A stretch of DNA of 64,000 nt from Dimorphilus gyrociliatus (lineage: Eukaryota > Annelida > Polychaeta > Dinophilidae), in contig CAJFCJ010000013.1 in the NCBI GenBank assembly GCA_904063045.1, positions 1,222,156 to 1,286,155 of the forward strand, written 5' to 3'. A program made the translations under genes and the position numbers. Numbering within the stretch: the first letter of the stretch is position 1; every line of letters begins with the position of its first letter. Shown here one piece after another: positions 27,869 to 39,551 of this stretch. Below the pieces are notes generated by a model. It saw only the letters and a program-made list of their open reading frames with translations, was not told the origin of the DNA and ran no database searches.

Positions 27869-30420
27869 ATGTACTACCGAATTACAGCGCTCATTAGGAA
27901 TAATCAAACTTTTATTGCAAACAAACTATCAACCCATAGGATACTTCAACGATCTTTTTCTTTAAAAAACAAATACGATGTCAGTAGAAACATCAATCAT
28001 TAAATTGTAAATTTATAAAGTGATGCAAATATGTTGTAGGTAATCGTCGTTGGTGGTGGCCATGCCGGCATAGAAGCAGCATCAATATCAGCCCGAACTG
28101 GAACGCCAACATTACTGGTAACACATAAAAAAACAACCATAGGAGAAATGTCATGCAACCCGTCCTTTGGTGGAATAGGTAAAGGCCATCTCGTTCGAGA
28201 AATAGATGCATTAGACGGTATCTGCGCAAAAATATGTGGTAAAATATTTTATGTTTAAGTATATGTGGTATAAAGTATAAATATACGTTTATCTCAAATA
28301 GACAAAGCAGGAATATTCTATAAAGTCCTTAATAGAAGTAAGGGTCCCGCTGTTTGGGTAAATACTTTAATGTATAATTAATCGAATTAATTTCTACCTT
28401 TATGCATAATCAAAGTAAATGAAATTGAACTTTTTATGAAACTATTGCTAAATTGTATACCTTTCACTCAGAACGATAGGTCTTTTGTGAAATATTGAAT
28501 TTGAATAGGTTAAATATTCAATGTGAAATGGAAAATTCCAAATTTCTAGACTGTTAATTAGTACTCATTTCTTGTTAACTTTATTGTATAATATTTATGC
28601 AAGAGGCTCACTTCGGAAAGCAAGTTTAAAATAGCTTACCTAACTATTCGCTGAGAGATAATATCTATATGCAAAGTGGGTTGGGTATATAGTTTATTCC
28701 TTTTTATTTTCTTTTAGGGATTAAGGGCTCAAATTGATCGAAAACTTTATAAAAAATATATCCAAGAGGAACTTGATCAAACACCCAATTTGGATATTAT
28801 TGAAGAGTCCGTTGAAGATTTAATAATAGATCATAATTTTGAAAAACCTATTTGTCAAGGAATTAGAACTGAATCTGATCTTGAAATATTTTCAAAATCT
28901 GTTTTATTAACTACTGGAACGTTTCTTAAAGGACAAATAAATATTGGTCTAGAGGTGAAAGAAGCTGGAAGATTAGGTGATAAACCATCGATTGGTCTAT
29001 CAAATACTCTTCGTAAATCAGGATTTCGATTGGAAAGATTAAAAACTGGAACCCCTCCTAGAATTGATAAATGCACTATTAATTTCTCTGTGCTATCAGA
29101 GGAAATTGCCGATAATCCGCCAATTCCTTTTTCCTTCATGAATAATAAAGTAAAAATTCCACCCGAGGATCAAGTCGTTACTCATTTAACCTATACAACT
29201 CCAAAGTTAAATCAGATAATTGTGAAAAATCAGCATTTGAATAGACATGTTACAGAGGAGACGAAGGGTCCCAGGTATTGTCCTTCAATCGAATCAAAAG
29301 TGTTAAGATTTGGACATCTTAATCATAGAATTTGGTTGGAACCTGAAGGATTGAGTAGTAACGTTATTTACCCTCAGGGTTTATCGTGTACACTCCCCGC
29401 AGAGCTTCAACAAAAACTTATTAATACAATACCTGGCTTGGAAAATGCAAAGATGCTACAACCTGGCTATGGAGTTGAATACGATTACGTTGATCCTCGC
29501 CAATTAAAGAGAACGCTAGAAACCAAAAAAATTGAAAATTTATATTTGGCTGGTCAGATAAATGGAACGACCGGATACGAGGAGGCAGCTAGCCAAGGAT
29601 TAATAGCTGGATGCAACGCCAGTATGAAAGCGCGAGGAAGATCCGATGAATTTATATTATCAAGAAGCGACGCCTACATAGGGGTTTTAATAGATGACTT
29701 GACTACAAAAGGAGCTTTTGAGCCCTACCGTATGTTTACGTCTAGAGCAGAATTCCGTCTACTATTACGCCCTGATAATGCTGACGCAAGGCTTACACTA
29801 CCTTCATTTAAATACGGGTTTATTCATGAAAAAAGACACAGTATAGCTTCAAAAAATAATATTTTAGTAAATGAATTATTAGATCTTTTAAAAAATTTTT
29901 CTTTGACGTCTAAAAAATGGAACGAGCTATTAGAAGTAAGACCTGTTCATAGTACAGCTCAAAAGACTGCTTTTGAATTATTAGGCGGTGGCAAATTACA
30001 GCTTCAAAACTTATTTAATCTTTTCCCAGAAATATTTAAAATAGAGAGGTTCGAAGAAAACATACTTGAAAGAGTTAGAATAATGGCTCTCTATAATAGT
30101 GCAATTGAACGCCAACAATTACTTATAAAAGAATTAAATCAAGATTTTCAAATGAAATTACCATTCAATTTAGATTATGATCAACTGAATATAAATAATG
30201 ATGCAAAAATTGAACTAAATGAGACAAAACCCGATTCAGTAAGGATAAATTTTTTTCTTAGTTTTATAGATGAAAAAAAAACATTAATAAGCAGTATTTG
30301 CCTTTTTTCCATATTCTAGTCTTGCGTTTTATTCGTTTGCAGATATTGGCTGCTAGTCGTTTACAAACTGTTCGACCATCCGACATAATGATACTTTTGA
30401 AGTTTGTTAAGAGAATGTAG
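27869..30420 (+). CDS. MTO1: MTO1, mitochondrial tRNA uridine-34 carboxymethylaminomethyl/taurinomethyl modification FAD enzyme
   Basis: Five exons (27869-27979, 28040-28238, 28302-28357, 28718-30238, 30343-30420) sum to 1965 nt, encoding 654 aa. The first 37 residues are basic and lack acidic residues until the end, as in a mitochondrial targeting peptide. The FAD-binding fold opens with [14 protein letters not shown], and the MnmG/GidA signatures follow: [59 protein letters not shown] and [26 protein letters not shown]. The final exon is small and easy to miss. It encodes [21 protein letters not shown], matching the C-terminal tRNA-binding helices; reading through its donor would give an unrelated tail. 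With GTPBP3, MTO1 modifies U34 of mitochondrial tRNAs. Intact. Confidence 0.95.
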
Positions 30421-30435
30421 AACGAACACTTTTAT
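30421..30435. other. 15 bp between convergent stop codons of MTO1 and MFSD5
   Basis: The TAG of MTO1 ends at 30420 and the TAA of MFSD5 begins at 30436 on the other strand. Each 3' UTR must therefore lie inside the neighbouring gene's coding or terminal sequence. Confidence 0.85.
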
Positions 30436-31758
30436 TTAAGCCTCATCTTCGACTTCATCGTTGCAGTTAGAAGATTTAACTTTCAGTCTTAAAGCCACAC
30501 AGAAGGCTGTAAATAATAAAGTTGACGATATAAGTAACAAAATCCTGTTTCCCTGCTTCCAAGTATTATTATGTAATGAACATAGGGCAAGGCATGCGAT
30601 GAGATTCAAAGGCACCCCAAAAATAGCCCTTAACAATTCTACATGTTTTTCAGGAAGTATTCGTTTTCTTAATTCCATCATGGATGGAAAATAAATACCT
30701 GCCCCTATTTCAACAATTAATAATCCCAGGAATGTACCGAATCTTGCTGGATGATCTGGTGTTGTGAAAAACGCACTAATCGCAAAGCCAATACAGCTAG
30801 TACTAATTGATATTATTATTAAAATATTTTGTGTTTTGTGTTTTTTTAATATTTCGTAAACAGCTCCTCCTATTAGAACGCATATCATAAATGTTGAGAA
30901 AATAATACCGTAACTTGGGCTAGGAGGAGTCAGGACAGGGGTCCAGACGAACACGAAAATAGCCATGGAACTTTCGAAAAGAGCCTCTAGAACACCTAAA
31001 GTTAATACTTCAGGTTGCTCAGCTAATTCGCGTATTGCAGGTAAAAATGAAAATTTTCTTTGGCTGTTATCAGTAGCTTCATCGGGGATGTTCCATTGGA
31101 AAAAAATTAAAAATGTTGAAGCTGCTAAGAATGGAGCAGCAAGAATATAAGGAGCAACAGGACCATATCCCATCCATTCGGCCATCACATGTGCAATAAT
31201 ACCAGAGCTGATGGCTAGAAGACCATTAAATACGGCAGTTTTGGACATTGATGAGGCTATCCATTCTTTTGGAAAATCATATGTTACTACATGTTGATGG
31301 AAGTACCACCTTTCGAATGTTCTGAACATGATTGGTGTTGTAAGACCACTAAGAGCTCGTGCAATTATTAAAACCCCGTAATTAACTGATAGCTTCATCA
31401 GACTGGATATTGCGTAAATTGCTGTTGTCACCATTAAAACTTTCCTTGAGGAATATCTATTCGAAAGAACAGTTAACCAGGTTCCAAGAAAGACTGTCGA
31501 AGCAAAACCCGACACATAAATAATAGCAATTTGATCTTCCGTAAATCCATATCGGCTATAGAGAGCATACAAGTAAGGTCCCTGCAGCCAATCTCCAACA
31601 ACGGCTGGAAGGTATGCAAGAAGGTAACTCCTTTGAAAAGATACAAAATTTGGATTAGCATTTGAATTTGTTTTTTTCCTATTCTTCCACGATATTAGCT
31701 GTATTATTGTACAGGCTAAAGAAAGAAATCCAAAAAAAACATATCCTAAATTCATCAT
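30436..31758 (-). CDS. MFSD5: MFSD5-type major facilitator (molybdate-anion transporter family)
   Basis: One uninterrupted open frame of 440 aa, unusual here because almost every other gene is cut by introns. About 12 hydrophobic helices are visible. The first half contains FQRSYLLAYLPAVVGDWLQGPYLYALYSRYGFT, the hallmark of MFSD5, then FLGTWLTVLSNRYSSRKVLM, the family version of the cytoplasmic loop 2-3 motif. FRTFERWYFHQHV is another MFSD5 block (FESFESWYV-like). The C-terminal half ends with a short acidic tail (NCNDEVEDEA). The human protein is 450 aa and is implicated in molybdate uptake; transport substrate here is inferred from the family. ATG 31758 is the first of two adjacent ATGs. 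Its promoter is shared with TMEM120, 160 bp away. Confidence 0.93.
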   Translation of the reverse strand: MMNLGYVFFGFLSLACTIIQLISWKNRKKTNSNANPNFVSFQRSYLLAYLPAVVGDWLQGPYLYALYSRYGFTEDQIAIIYVSGFASTVFLGTWLTVLSNRYSSRKVLMVTTAIYAISSLMKLSVNYGVLIIARALSGLTTPIMFRTFERWYFHQHVVTYDFPKEWIASSMSKTAVFNGLLAISSGIIAHVMAEWMGYGPVAPYILAAPFLAASTFLIFFQWNIPDEATDNSQRKFSFLPAIRELAEQPEVLTLGVLEALFESSMAIFVFVWTPVLTPPSPSYGIIFSTFMICVLIGGAVYEILKKHKTQNILIIISISTSCIGFAISAFFTTPDHPARFGTFLGLLIVEIGAGIYFPSMMELRKRILPEKHVELLRAIFGVPLNLIACLALCSLHNNTWKQGNRILLLISSTLLFTAFCVALRLKVKSSNCNDEVEDEA

Positions 31759-31918
31759 TTTTACAACTATATTGCCAAATTTTAACAGACGACAATTTTC
31801 ACTAACGCCACCTGTAACAGACTATTTTGCCTAGATTTGCAGACGACGAAAGCGATAAAGAGGACATCTGCAGTCAGTCTAAGAGCCTTATCAAAAACAC
31901 CTTTGGTCTCGGAAAAAA
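31759..31918. promoter_or_regulatory. Compact bidirectional promoter between MFSD5 and TMEM120
   Basis: Only 160 bp separate the two start codons on opposite strands, so both transcripts must initiate within or overlap this stretch. It is richer in CpG and GC than flanking DNA (for example GCAGACGACGAAAGCG near 31839-31854) and has no TATA box. Confidence 0.6.
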
Positions 31919-33990
31919 ATGACTTCGAATGCTCTTAAAACTGCCCAGAAAGAATGGGAGGAACTACTTGGCGAGTTTGCGGAAGTTGAAGTAAGTGTTA
32001 TTTTAAAGGATACGCTTTCCAATTGATTTAACTATTAAAAACACCATCAGAAAGTGCATGAAAACTATTGTAAGGAAATCGAGAAGGTTAAAGAGCTCCA
32101 AAGCAAATGCATGTCCGGGATTGCTCATCAAAGATATCGCATGAAACAGATCCTTCAAGATCTCAAAGGGTTTGAGTTTCGATCGCAAGAAATATTAAAT
32201 CTAACGAATCGTTAAAATTCCAGGGAATCTCTAAGTAAGGAGGATGAAGAACAATTGAAAGAATTAAAAACCAGCATGGATGAGCAGAAGGCTTGCTGTA
32301 GGGAATTAGAAGAAAATCTTCCACATACAAATGGGTAATTTTTTCGGTTAGAATAATTGTACATTTTAACATAATGTTCAAACAATTTTTTAGAATATAT
32401 TTGTCCATAATTTTGGGTTCTGTAAACGTATCTTTGCTTAGTAAACATGACAAGTAAGTATAAAAATATTCACTTTTTGTTTCTTTTACGTTTTTTAAAC
32501 AAAATAAAAACATCATTATAATATATTCTTAAATAATAATATCCTTTTTCCCATTTTTCATATTACGCTACAAAAAAGATACAAGTATAAAGAAGATTAT
32601 GAAAGATTTAAGCTATACGTTAACATAATAGTCTTTTTCTTTGGCTTAATCATTTTCTTATCACCGTATTTTAGGTTTGTAAAAAATTAGAGAATTTCTA
32701 TCTATCGAAAAAATCGTTTCTTTTCTCTTTTTTGTTTTTATATGGAAAAATATTATAGTAAAAAAAATTTTCAGGGTAGCAGATGCCGCATTCCAGTTTT
32801 TAACTGTTTGGTATTATTGTACTTTAACAATACGCGAGAGTATATTGAAAGTCAATGGATCTAGGTATTTTATCCATGTTTTTGTCATTATTAATCTTAT
32901 AATATTTTTCTATTTCTAACTTCCAAGGATAAAAGGATGGTGGATGACACATCATTTTATATCGACGGTTTGCGCCGGTATAGTATTGATATGGTATGTA
33001 TTTACATAGATAAATAATGATATTTTTTCTGGCAAATGTATATCAATAAATTCAAGTCTTTTTTTTTTTTTACTTTAAAATTTGTCTTTAAGCCTATTTT
33101 GAAAAGCTAAATCATAAATTTTCAAGGACCTTGACTGCTACAAAAAAAAAGAATTTGTTTTTAATTTTCAAACAACGTTATCAATAGGCCTACTGTTTAA
33201 ACGTATATTATCAAAATAGTTTGATCGTTTAAAAATATTTTGTTTTCAAATAACATGCAAATATCATTTTATATACTGTATACTACATTTGATTTTTTTC
33301 TTTTTTTTAAAGGCCCGATGGTTATACTTATACACAATTTAGAGGACAATACTTATTCTTTTGTATTTACTTATGTAAGTATTCCTTTACTTGTGGAAAT
33401 AATTATGAAAGTACTGTTGAAATTTCCTTTCTAGGTATGGTTTCTGTTGGTCAATTCTACTATCAGAGAGGAATGCTCTATCGTTTGAGGTCTTTAGGTG
33501 AAAGGCATAATATGGATATAACAGTCGGTATGTAAATATTTAACATCTAGTAGTTTAACTATACAGTACTTACTAATGGAAAAGGTATAATAAAGATTAT
33601 TTCGGTTTTAAATTACAGAGGGATTTCAATCCTGGATGTGGCGAGGATTAACATTTATCTTACCGTTCTTGTGCGGCGGTTATGTAAGTCGATAGTTTAT
33701 ATATACCACTGAAATTATATCATTTGATTATAATTATTCAGCTCCTACAACTGTACAGTAGTTATTATCTATTCTTTCTATCAAGAAATGAAAAGTGCAT
33801 TGAGTGGCAGGTTTTAGCTTCTGCCTTTATATTTTTACTTCTCTTTCTTGGAAATTCTTGGACAACGTTCCTAGTCTTGCGACAGAAAATTGGGCCAGGT
33901 ATATGGAGACAGAATATGGACTTTATCGTCAGAAACAAGCTTCGATTACAAAATTCACTTCAGAAGACAATGAAGGCTCATGATAATTAG
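31919..33990 (+). CDS. TMEM120: TMEM120 (TACAN) multi-pass membrane protein
   Basis: Eleven exons (31919-31990, 32051-32169, 32224-32334, 32394-32453, 32579-32674, 32775-32864, 32928-32993, 33313-33374, 33435-33527, 33619-33683, 33742-33990) sum to 1083 nt, encoding 360 aa. Residues 1-100 form the N-terminal coiled coil ([10 protein letters not shown]...[23 protein letters not shown]). Then come [25 protein letters not shown] and six membrane helices, with the family signatures [57 protein letters not shown] and [18 protein letters not shown]. The human proteins are about 340 aa. TMEM120A was proposed as a mechanosensitive channel, but its fold resembles the ELOVL fatty-acid elongases and it binds coenzyme A; it also affects adipocyte differentiation. 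Localises to nuclear envelope/ER. Two possible poly(A) signals follow closely. Confidence 0.95.
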
Positions 33991-33995
33991 ACAAA

Positions 33996-34012
33996 AATAA
34001 ATATTTAATAAA
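33996..34012 (+). promoter_or_regulatory. Two AATAAA polyadenylation signals of TMEM120
   Basis: AATAAA occurs at 33996-34001 and 34007-34012, 6 and 17 bases after the stop codon. They precede a T-rich downstream region. This implies a very short 3' UTR, consistent with only 215 bp to the facing stop of the Spinster gene. Confidence 0.55.
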
Positions 34013-34205
34013 TTTCTTTCTGATTGTTTTCTTTAAGTCGAAAAACAAAAAAAAGGCAATTTTTTTTTCTTTTTAATTAGAACTTTGTTTCTAAAAAATG
34101 CAAGCTGTTTAATAAAAAAAAATATAGAAAACAAACGCAGTCTCTGTTTAATATTTGACTCTATCTCTTTATCCTTATTGGTTACATTATCATTGGGTAT
34201 GGATT

Positions 34206-36801
34206 CTAGCCATTTAATACAGTATTTGGCAGACTCTGATCGTCAGAGCAATATGCGTCTGCTGATTCTATGGAAAAAAAAAGCAGAATTAGTGATAGGG
34301 AAAAAATAGCCAATTAAAAAGCATTGTTCTTAATGAATCATTGTACTTACCTTTGACGGCTTTTTTCTGGGCCATTTTATCTGGAATTATATACATAGCA
34401 TTAGCCAGGAAAAATCCTCCGCCGAGTACACAAATGAAGCAGTTGATATATAGAGAATATTGAAGAGATTTATATTGTTTGTAATTATGAGAATAACTTG
34501 CTAAAATGCTTCCAATACTTCCCGCCACCTGAAAAAGATAAAGAGTTGATAAATAATTTTTATTAGTAAACTACGCTTATATTAGGCTACCTGTCCTATA
34601 AGAAAGGGGCTTCCGGCATCTCCGAAAGCGTGAGACATAAGAATTTGACCGGCTTCGGCTATTGATCTTCGATTAGGCACAACAACGTACAGGAGAATAT
34701 CTGCAACAATTGGCCAATTCATGCAGAGTAGTGTTTCACCGATAAATATAAATATCCAGGTTGCGACTAAGCATTTCTTTGATAGATAAAGAGCTAGAAA
34801 GAGGAAAGGCGAACATGATAACATGCCAAAAGCGCAAATCAAAGGATCGGCTTTTTCCGTATACTTTCTTAAAAATTTAGCAGTGTGCCAGCCAATAGCC
34901 ACTCCTGTTATCCCCGCAACGCAGGTGATTGACCCAAAAACCATGCTAACAGTTTCCCTACTCATCTTTGGACTTCCACCTGTTACTTCAGTTTGAGCAA
35001 GTATGGAATGATTCAAGTAATATGGGGCCCAAAAGGCAAGAGCGCCCGTAACAAATGCGACGCATGTAAAGCCCAGAGAGGATAACATAAAACTACGATT
35101 CTTGCCGAGATAAACAACATCCGACTTAAGCGAACTACTTTGCAGATGAGATCCTCCTTCGCTAGCTCCTCTAGAAGGCTCTTTCACCAGCCAAATAATA
35201 AGTAATACACAAACAATACCAAAGACAGGCGTAATCCTTAGCGACCACCGCCAATCGCCTGTAGCTTTTTCAACCCCCGATGCTATAATATAGCCAAGAC
35301 CAGACCCAACTGGAATAGCGAAATAGAATAAAGATAACATATTTGTTCTCATTGTTCCGACAAATAAATCAGCTATAATCGTTGGAGCAATAGTCGAATA
35401 ACTTGCTTCACCAACACCTACAAGAGAACGCATCAATAAGAAGCTCCAGTAGGTTTTCGTTGTAAATGAACTGCCAAGTGTTATTCCTGACCAGAATAAT
35501 ATTCCAACCGACATAAGTACTTTCCTATTGTACCGGTCGCCAAGGTAACCAAATACCGGTGAGAAAATCATATACGAGAGTATAAAAGACGTTTGGATTA
35601 GACCAAGTTCGTTTAGGTGATCGTCATCGCTTGTCGAATTTCCGCTTGTACCATTACCAAAGAGAGTTGAATTCATAGGAGTATTATCATTTTTAAAGAA
35701 GTTGTCTTTAATCGATTGTAAAACCCCTGTTTAAAATGAGCATAAATCTTTATTATTATTGCATTATCGATCATTAAATTTATATATATATATATATTAA
35801 CATTTATAATCATAAAAAAAAGAACATACCAGCACAAATGCACCTATCTATATAATTCAGTAAATTAGCTAATATTAATATAAACATAATAATTATAGCG
35901 TTCTTTGGATTTCCCGAAGATTCTCTTTCGACTTCGTCTCCGTTGTCTAACTCAAACTTATCCTCTAAAGGATGCTTTTCCTCGTACATAGTACATTTTT
36001 CTTTGTAATTTGAGGATGTCATATTTTTAAATATTCTATTTTATCTAAATAGAATCAATCAGCTTCTCTTTATTCTATTGCGAAAAAAACGACAATATTC
36101 TTCTTGGAGCGATTGCTCTATTCCTCTTTCTTTTTTTTGTACTTTTCTTCTTATTCTTTATTCTTTTATAAGACAGCAGGTTCAATCACGCTCGTTACGT
36201 GTCGCAAGCTTCGTTTAAAATATTGTATTATAATAATCAATAGGTATATGGATAATGTTCAATAGACATAGGTGGACATTATACTGTTTACGTAACCAAT
36301 TCTTGTATGATAAGGGTACTACTTGTGATTTGGTAAATAATTTTAAGAAAGAAAAACAATAATAACTATGATCATTTGTGCTATTTTATGGTCTTTATCA
36401 AGATAGATTATTAATTTATATTATCTGGACCAAAATTGGGTCCGTTGCTTGTTTTTAATGTTAATTGTTTATGTTCTAAACTGACAATTTGTGCAGAGAA
36501 ATGTATAAGTTTTATCTTTTCGGAATAATCTGAAATAGTAACCTCCAACTTACGTAATATCTAATCATTTGATAATATCTGATAAATAACAGTGTTTACC
36601 TGCAACAGTAAAACGATCCATGTAGTTTAAAAGATTCGTCCATGTTAGAATTGCAACAGTTATATAACCAAGACGATTACTTCCCGTTTCATGCATATGA
36701 GAGTTTGTTTCATCTTCCAAGGTCCGAGTTTCTTCTATTTCTGTTGCGCGATCTTCGTTTACTAGGAGAGGAGCATCATCGGTATTTCTTTTTCGGTCCA
36801 T
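34206..36801 (-). CDS. SPNS: Spinster-like sphingolipid/lysophospholipid transporter (isoform from distal first exon)
   Basis: Exons 36801-36600, 35726-34591, 34528-34351 and 34267-34206 sum to 1578 nt, encoding 525 aa. The first exon encodes an acidic cytoplasmic tail and the start of helix 1, TWTNLLNYMDRFTVAG, the canonical Spinster sequence. Exon 2 carries most of the MFS fold: LGLIQTSFILSYMIFSPVFGYLGDRYNRK (motif A), SLVGVGEASYSTIAPTIIADLF and ASGVEKATGDWRWSLRITPVFG, a block typical of SPNS1-3. A glycosylatable loop (NSTLFGNGTSGNSTSDDDH) lies between helices 1 and 2. Spinster proteins move lysophospholipids (SPNS1, lysosome) or sphingosine-1-phosphate (SPNS2). I cannot place this one in a subtype. 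A second exon, 36022-35830, can replace the first exon. Confidence 0.85.
35830..36022 (-). CDS. SPNS: Alternative first exon of the Spinster-like gene
   Basis: This 193 nt exon starts with ATG 36022 (MTSSNYKEKCTMYEEK) and ends at a GTATGT donor in phase 1, the same phase as the distal exon 36801-36600. It encodes an acidic tail and ILANLLNYIDRCICAG, a clear paralogue of the distal TWTNLLNYMDRFTVAG. Joined to 35726-34206 it gives 522 aa (1569 nt, in frame). The DRFTVAG signature has become DRCICAG. The simplest reading is an exon duplication giving mutually exclusive first exons with separate promoters. The alternative is that the distal exon is the relic of a second, deleted gene copy. Confidence 0.75.
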
Positions 36802-37873
36802 CTTTTACTAATCTGACTTTTAATATCACTTCGTAATCTTATAATCAAGCTAAATCTTTCAATAACAGTCGAACGGATTCACTTCACTCGATCATCATTT
36901 CGTAACTTATTACGATACTTGTAAATATTGTCTTTATCAGCTGCCGGAAGTTATTCGGCCATATTTGCAAATCGAACGTTTTAGCAATAGTGTTTTGTTG
37001 AAATGTCAATGACACGCAGAAAAATGAAAGTTAGTTTTAAATTAATAATCTATAAATACCCTTCCTCGAATATTAAACAAATTATGAAACCATTAGTCGA
37101 TAAACTAAAGTTGTTTTTTTTTTCTAGTCAAAAAGCATATTTTCATTGAATGCAGAGCGGGAGTTTTAAAATTATTGCCTCTTTAACGATCAATACAAAC
37201 CCATTAACAATAGAGACTACAAATGAACGCTAATAATAGTTTATATTCACATATTTATATATGGAATCCATATATTGGACACTAATTAAAAAGAAAAGGT
37301 AACACATTTCGTTAATGATGGATGGCAATTCAATAATTTCACCCTAGTTTTATAGGTTCATTTTTTATATACACGTAACTGTATCTAAAAATAAGAAAGT
37401 ATTAAATGAAACAAGTTTAGAATTTCGTTTCTTATGTTACCCAAAATATTATACATAGATATAGCATCAATTTTCATCCTAATTTCTAAGGGTTATTGAA
37501 CTATATGACGAGATCATGGTTTAGCTAAATTATATTGCACAAGGGCAATTAACTGTAAAATAAACATGATCTTTTATTTCGTTAAGAAAAGACCTTGATT
37601 TATATTTCATTCCGTTTTCAGAGTGTTTCACAAGACGGAAAGGAAATGATTTTTTTTTCATATTACCACAGGAAATTTTAAGGTGTTAAAAATAAAAATA
37701 AAATTATATTCGAAAACCGTGAAAATTAATTTTATTAATAATTTATTTATCAAGCTCTTAGATCATTAAAAGTAGAAAAATGACTAAATAAGATATAGTT
37801 TCATGTTACTAATAACAAAACTGGCCATCAACCTTTAGTTTAAATATTGTAATGTATATAGTAGTATATATAA

Positions 37874-37908
<35 letters not shown>

Positions 37909-39170
37909 GCATGGAACTGAAGGCTGTGTAATTCTTTCATTTGAATACACTTATAGATGTTATAAATGTTTATATATACTGTACATATTGAAAAATTTAC
38001 GCAATTAGCAATCCTTTTTCCTTTCCAAATAGATAGATACTGATTGTTTTAATTCATCTTAAATGATAGTAATAATTTAGAATAGGTTTGTTATCGGTTT
38101 AATTAAAGAATACTCAAATTAATCATACAATTTTCCATCTCTCTCTCTCTTTGTCTTTATCTCTTTCCTTCCTTTAATTTTCTATCTACCCATCAATCCA
38201 TCTTTATTTATATATTTATTTATTTTAACTTTGCGTAAAATTAATCTCTGTACCAATTGCAGATTACTTGATATCTTAAAAATCCAATATTTCATTATAA
38301 AACTTATCACTATCATTTAATGATTCGAGGGATCATTAATTTTTTTGTCTTTGGAGTGGTTCCCTCTCCCATCACTCCTCCCTTTTTTTTAAATAAAATA
38401 ATATGTTAAAAAAGAATATTTCTTTTCTAAAGTAGTATGAAAACTAAATAGACTGGCAATCTATATCTTAACACTGTAGAATCAACAGAAGCTCTAATGT
38501 CATTTTGGATCTTTTCAAACTATTGTTATTTATGACAAAATCGGTTGATCACCTTTACGCTTCTTGATATATACAATATGCATGATGAATATAATAACTT
38601 ATAGAGTAAATGATTGTTTTGTACAAGAGTTTTCCTAGATACATTAACTAATTATCCTACAAGAGTAAAGGGCTAAAGGATATTTGCGTGTCTTTTTCAA
38701 AATATTTCTCTATTTAGCACTTTTAAAGGGAAACGTTTTTTTTTTCTTATTATACAAGCTTTCTGAAGAAAAACGTTGCTGTACTACTCGCACAAAAAAA
38801 ATGAATAATGATAGAAAGAGCTTATTAGAGAAATAAAAAAAGCATACGAAAAGTTAATCTTTATTTTTAAGCTTGATTGGTGGTATTTCGTTATTTTTGT
38901 GTATTATTTATCTATCCTTTAAATATATTATAAAATAGATTTATTTTTAAAAAAGATGGACAAAAAATTACATACATTTATATTATAAATCATACAAGAG
39001 TTTGCTTGTAGGTATATGTTTTTATAAACATAAAAGCCGTATTGTTTACGAGGCAAAAATGACAATGATTCCTATTCAACTGGAAGAGAGAATTTTCGAG
39101 TACTTTACCGTATCAATTTCAAAATAGAACAACAGACTAATAAACAACTAATGTGAATGTCATATTTTGC
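36802..39170. other. 2.4 kb AT-rich region without a recognisable gene
   Basis: This region holds the promoter of the Spinster gene (a CGGCCATATTTGCAAA stretch lies at about 36956-36971) and the 3' side of the small coiled-coil gene. A perfect (TA)n tract is at 37877-37906. No open frame has coding character, and no structured RNA is recognised. Confidence 0.5.
37877..37906. repeat. (TA)n microsatellite
   Basis: About 15 uninterrupted TA units in intergenic DNA. Confidence 0.9.
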
Positions 39171-39537
39171 CTAATCGTTCTTTTCATCTATTGATCCTTC
39201 CTGTACATTTCTTTTCGCCTCTTCGATTTTTCGACGAAGAAAATCACGCTGTTTTCGAAGCATTTTGTTTTCATGAGCCAATACAGTGATCAAATCACGA
39301 ATCTTACGCAAGTTTTTCTCTGTTACTCTGTGGCGCACCTTGCGTATTGAGCGTACACGAATAAGGTGGCATTTCTCATTAGAAGTTTGATTCCTGCTTC
39401 GATCATCGCCATTATCACCACCATCATTACTTCTTCCACTAATTGATGAACAATGCATTTTTCTGTTCGTCATCTGGCCTGAACTTCTCCTTTTCAGAAA
39501 GTGACTTGCCGTTAGCTTTAAAGGGCGCCACCGTCTA
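39171..39537 (-). CDS. Small basic protein with C-terminal coiled coil (3' exon)
   Basis: An open frame ends at TAA 39171. A pyrimidine-rich acceptor (TTTTTTTTCCTAG) ends at 39538, so 39537-39171 is probably a downstream exon. The first ATG in it is 39473, giving 100 residues if translation starts there. The sequence is strongly basic with an acidic Gly/Asp/Ser patch (GRSNDGGDNGDDRSRN), then IRKVRHRVTEKNLRKIRDLITVLAHENKMLRKQRDFLRRKIEEAKRN, a convincing amphipathic coiled coil with leucine heptads. A possible non-coding 5' exon lies upstream, ending at a GTAAGG donor near 39768. There is no match to a family I know. The basic region plus zipper-like heptads could suggest bZIP, but the bZIP NxxAAxxCR signature is absent. 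Treat as hypothetical. Confidence 0.5.
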
Positions 39538-39551
39538 GGAAAAAAAACCAC

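Noticed and set aside
27869-30420. MTO1 as a bacterial or mitochondrial gene transfer
   Set aside because: It resembles bacterial MnmG, but has introns, a targeting peptide and an animal-like C-terminus, so it is the ordinary nuclear MTO1.
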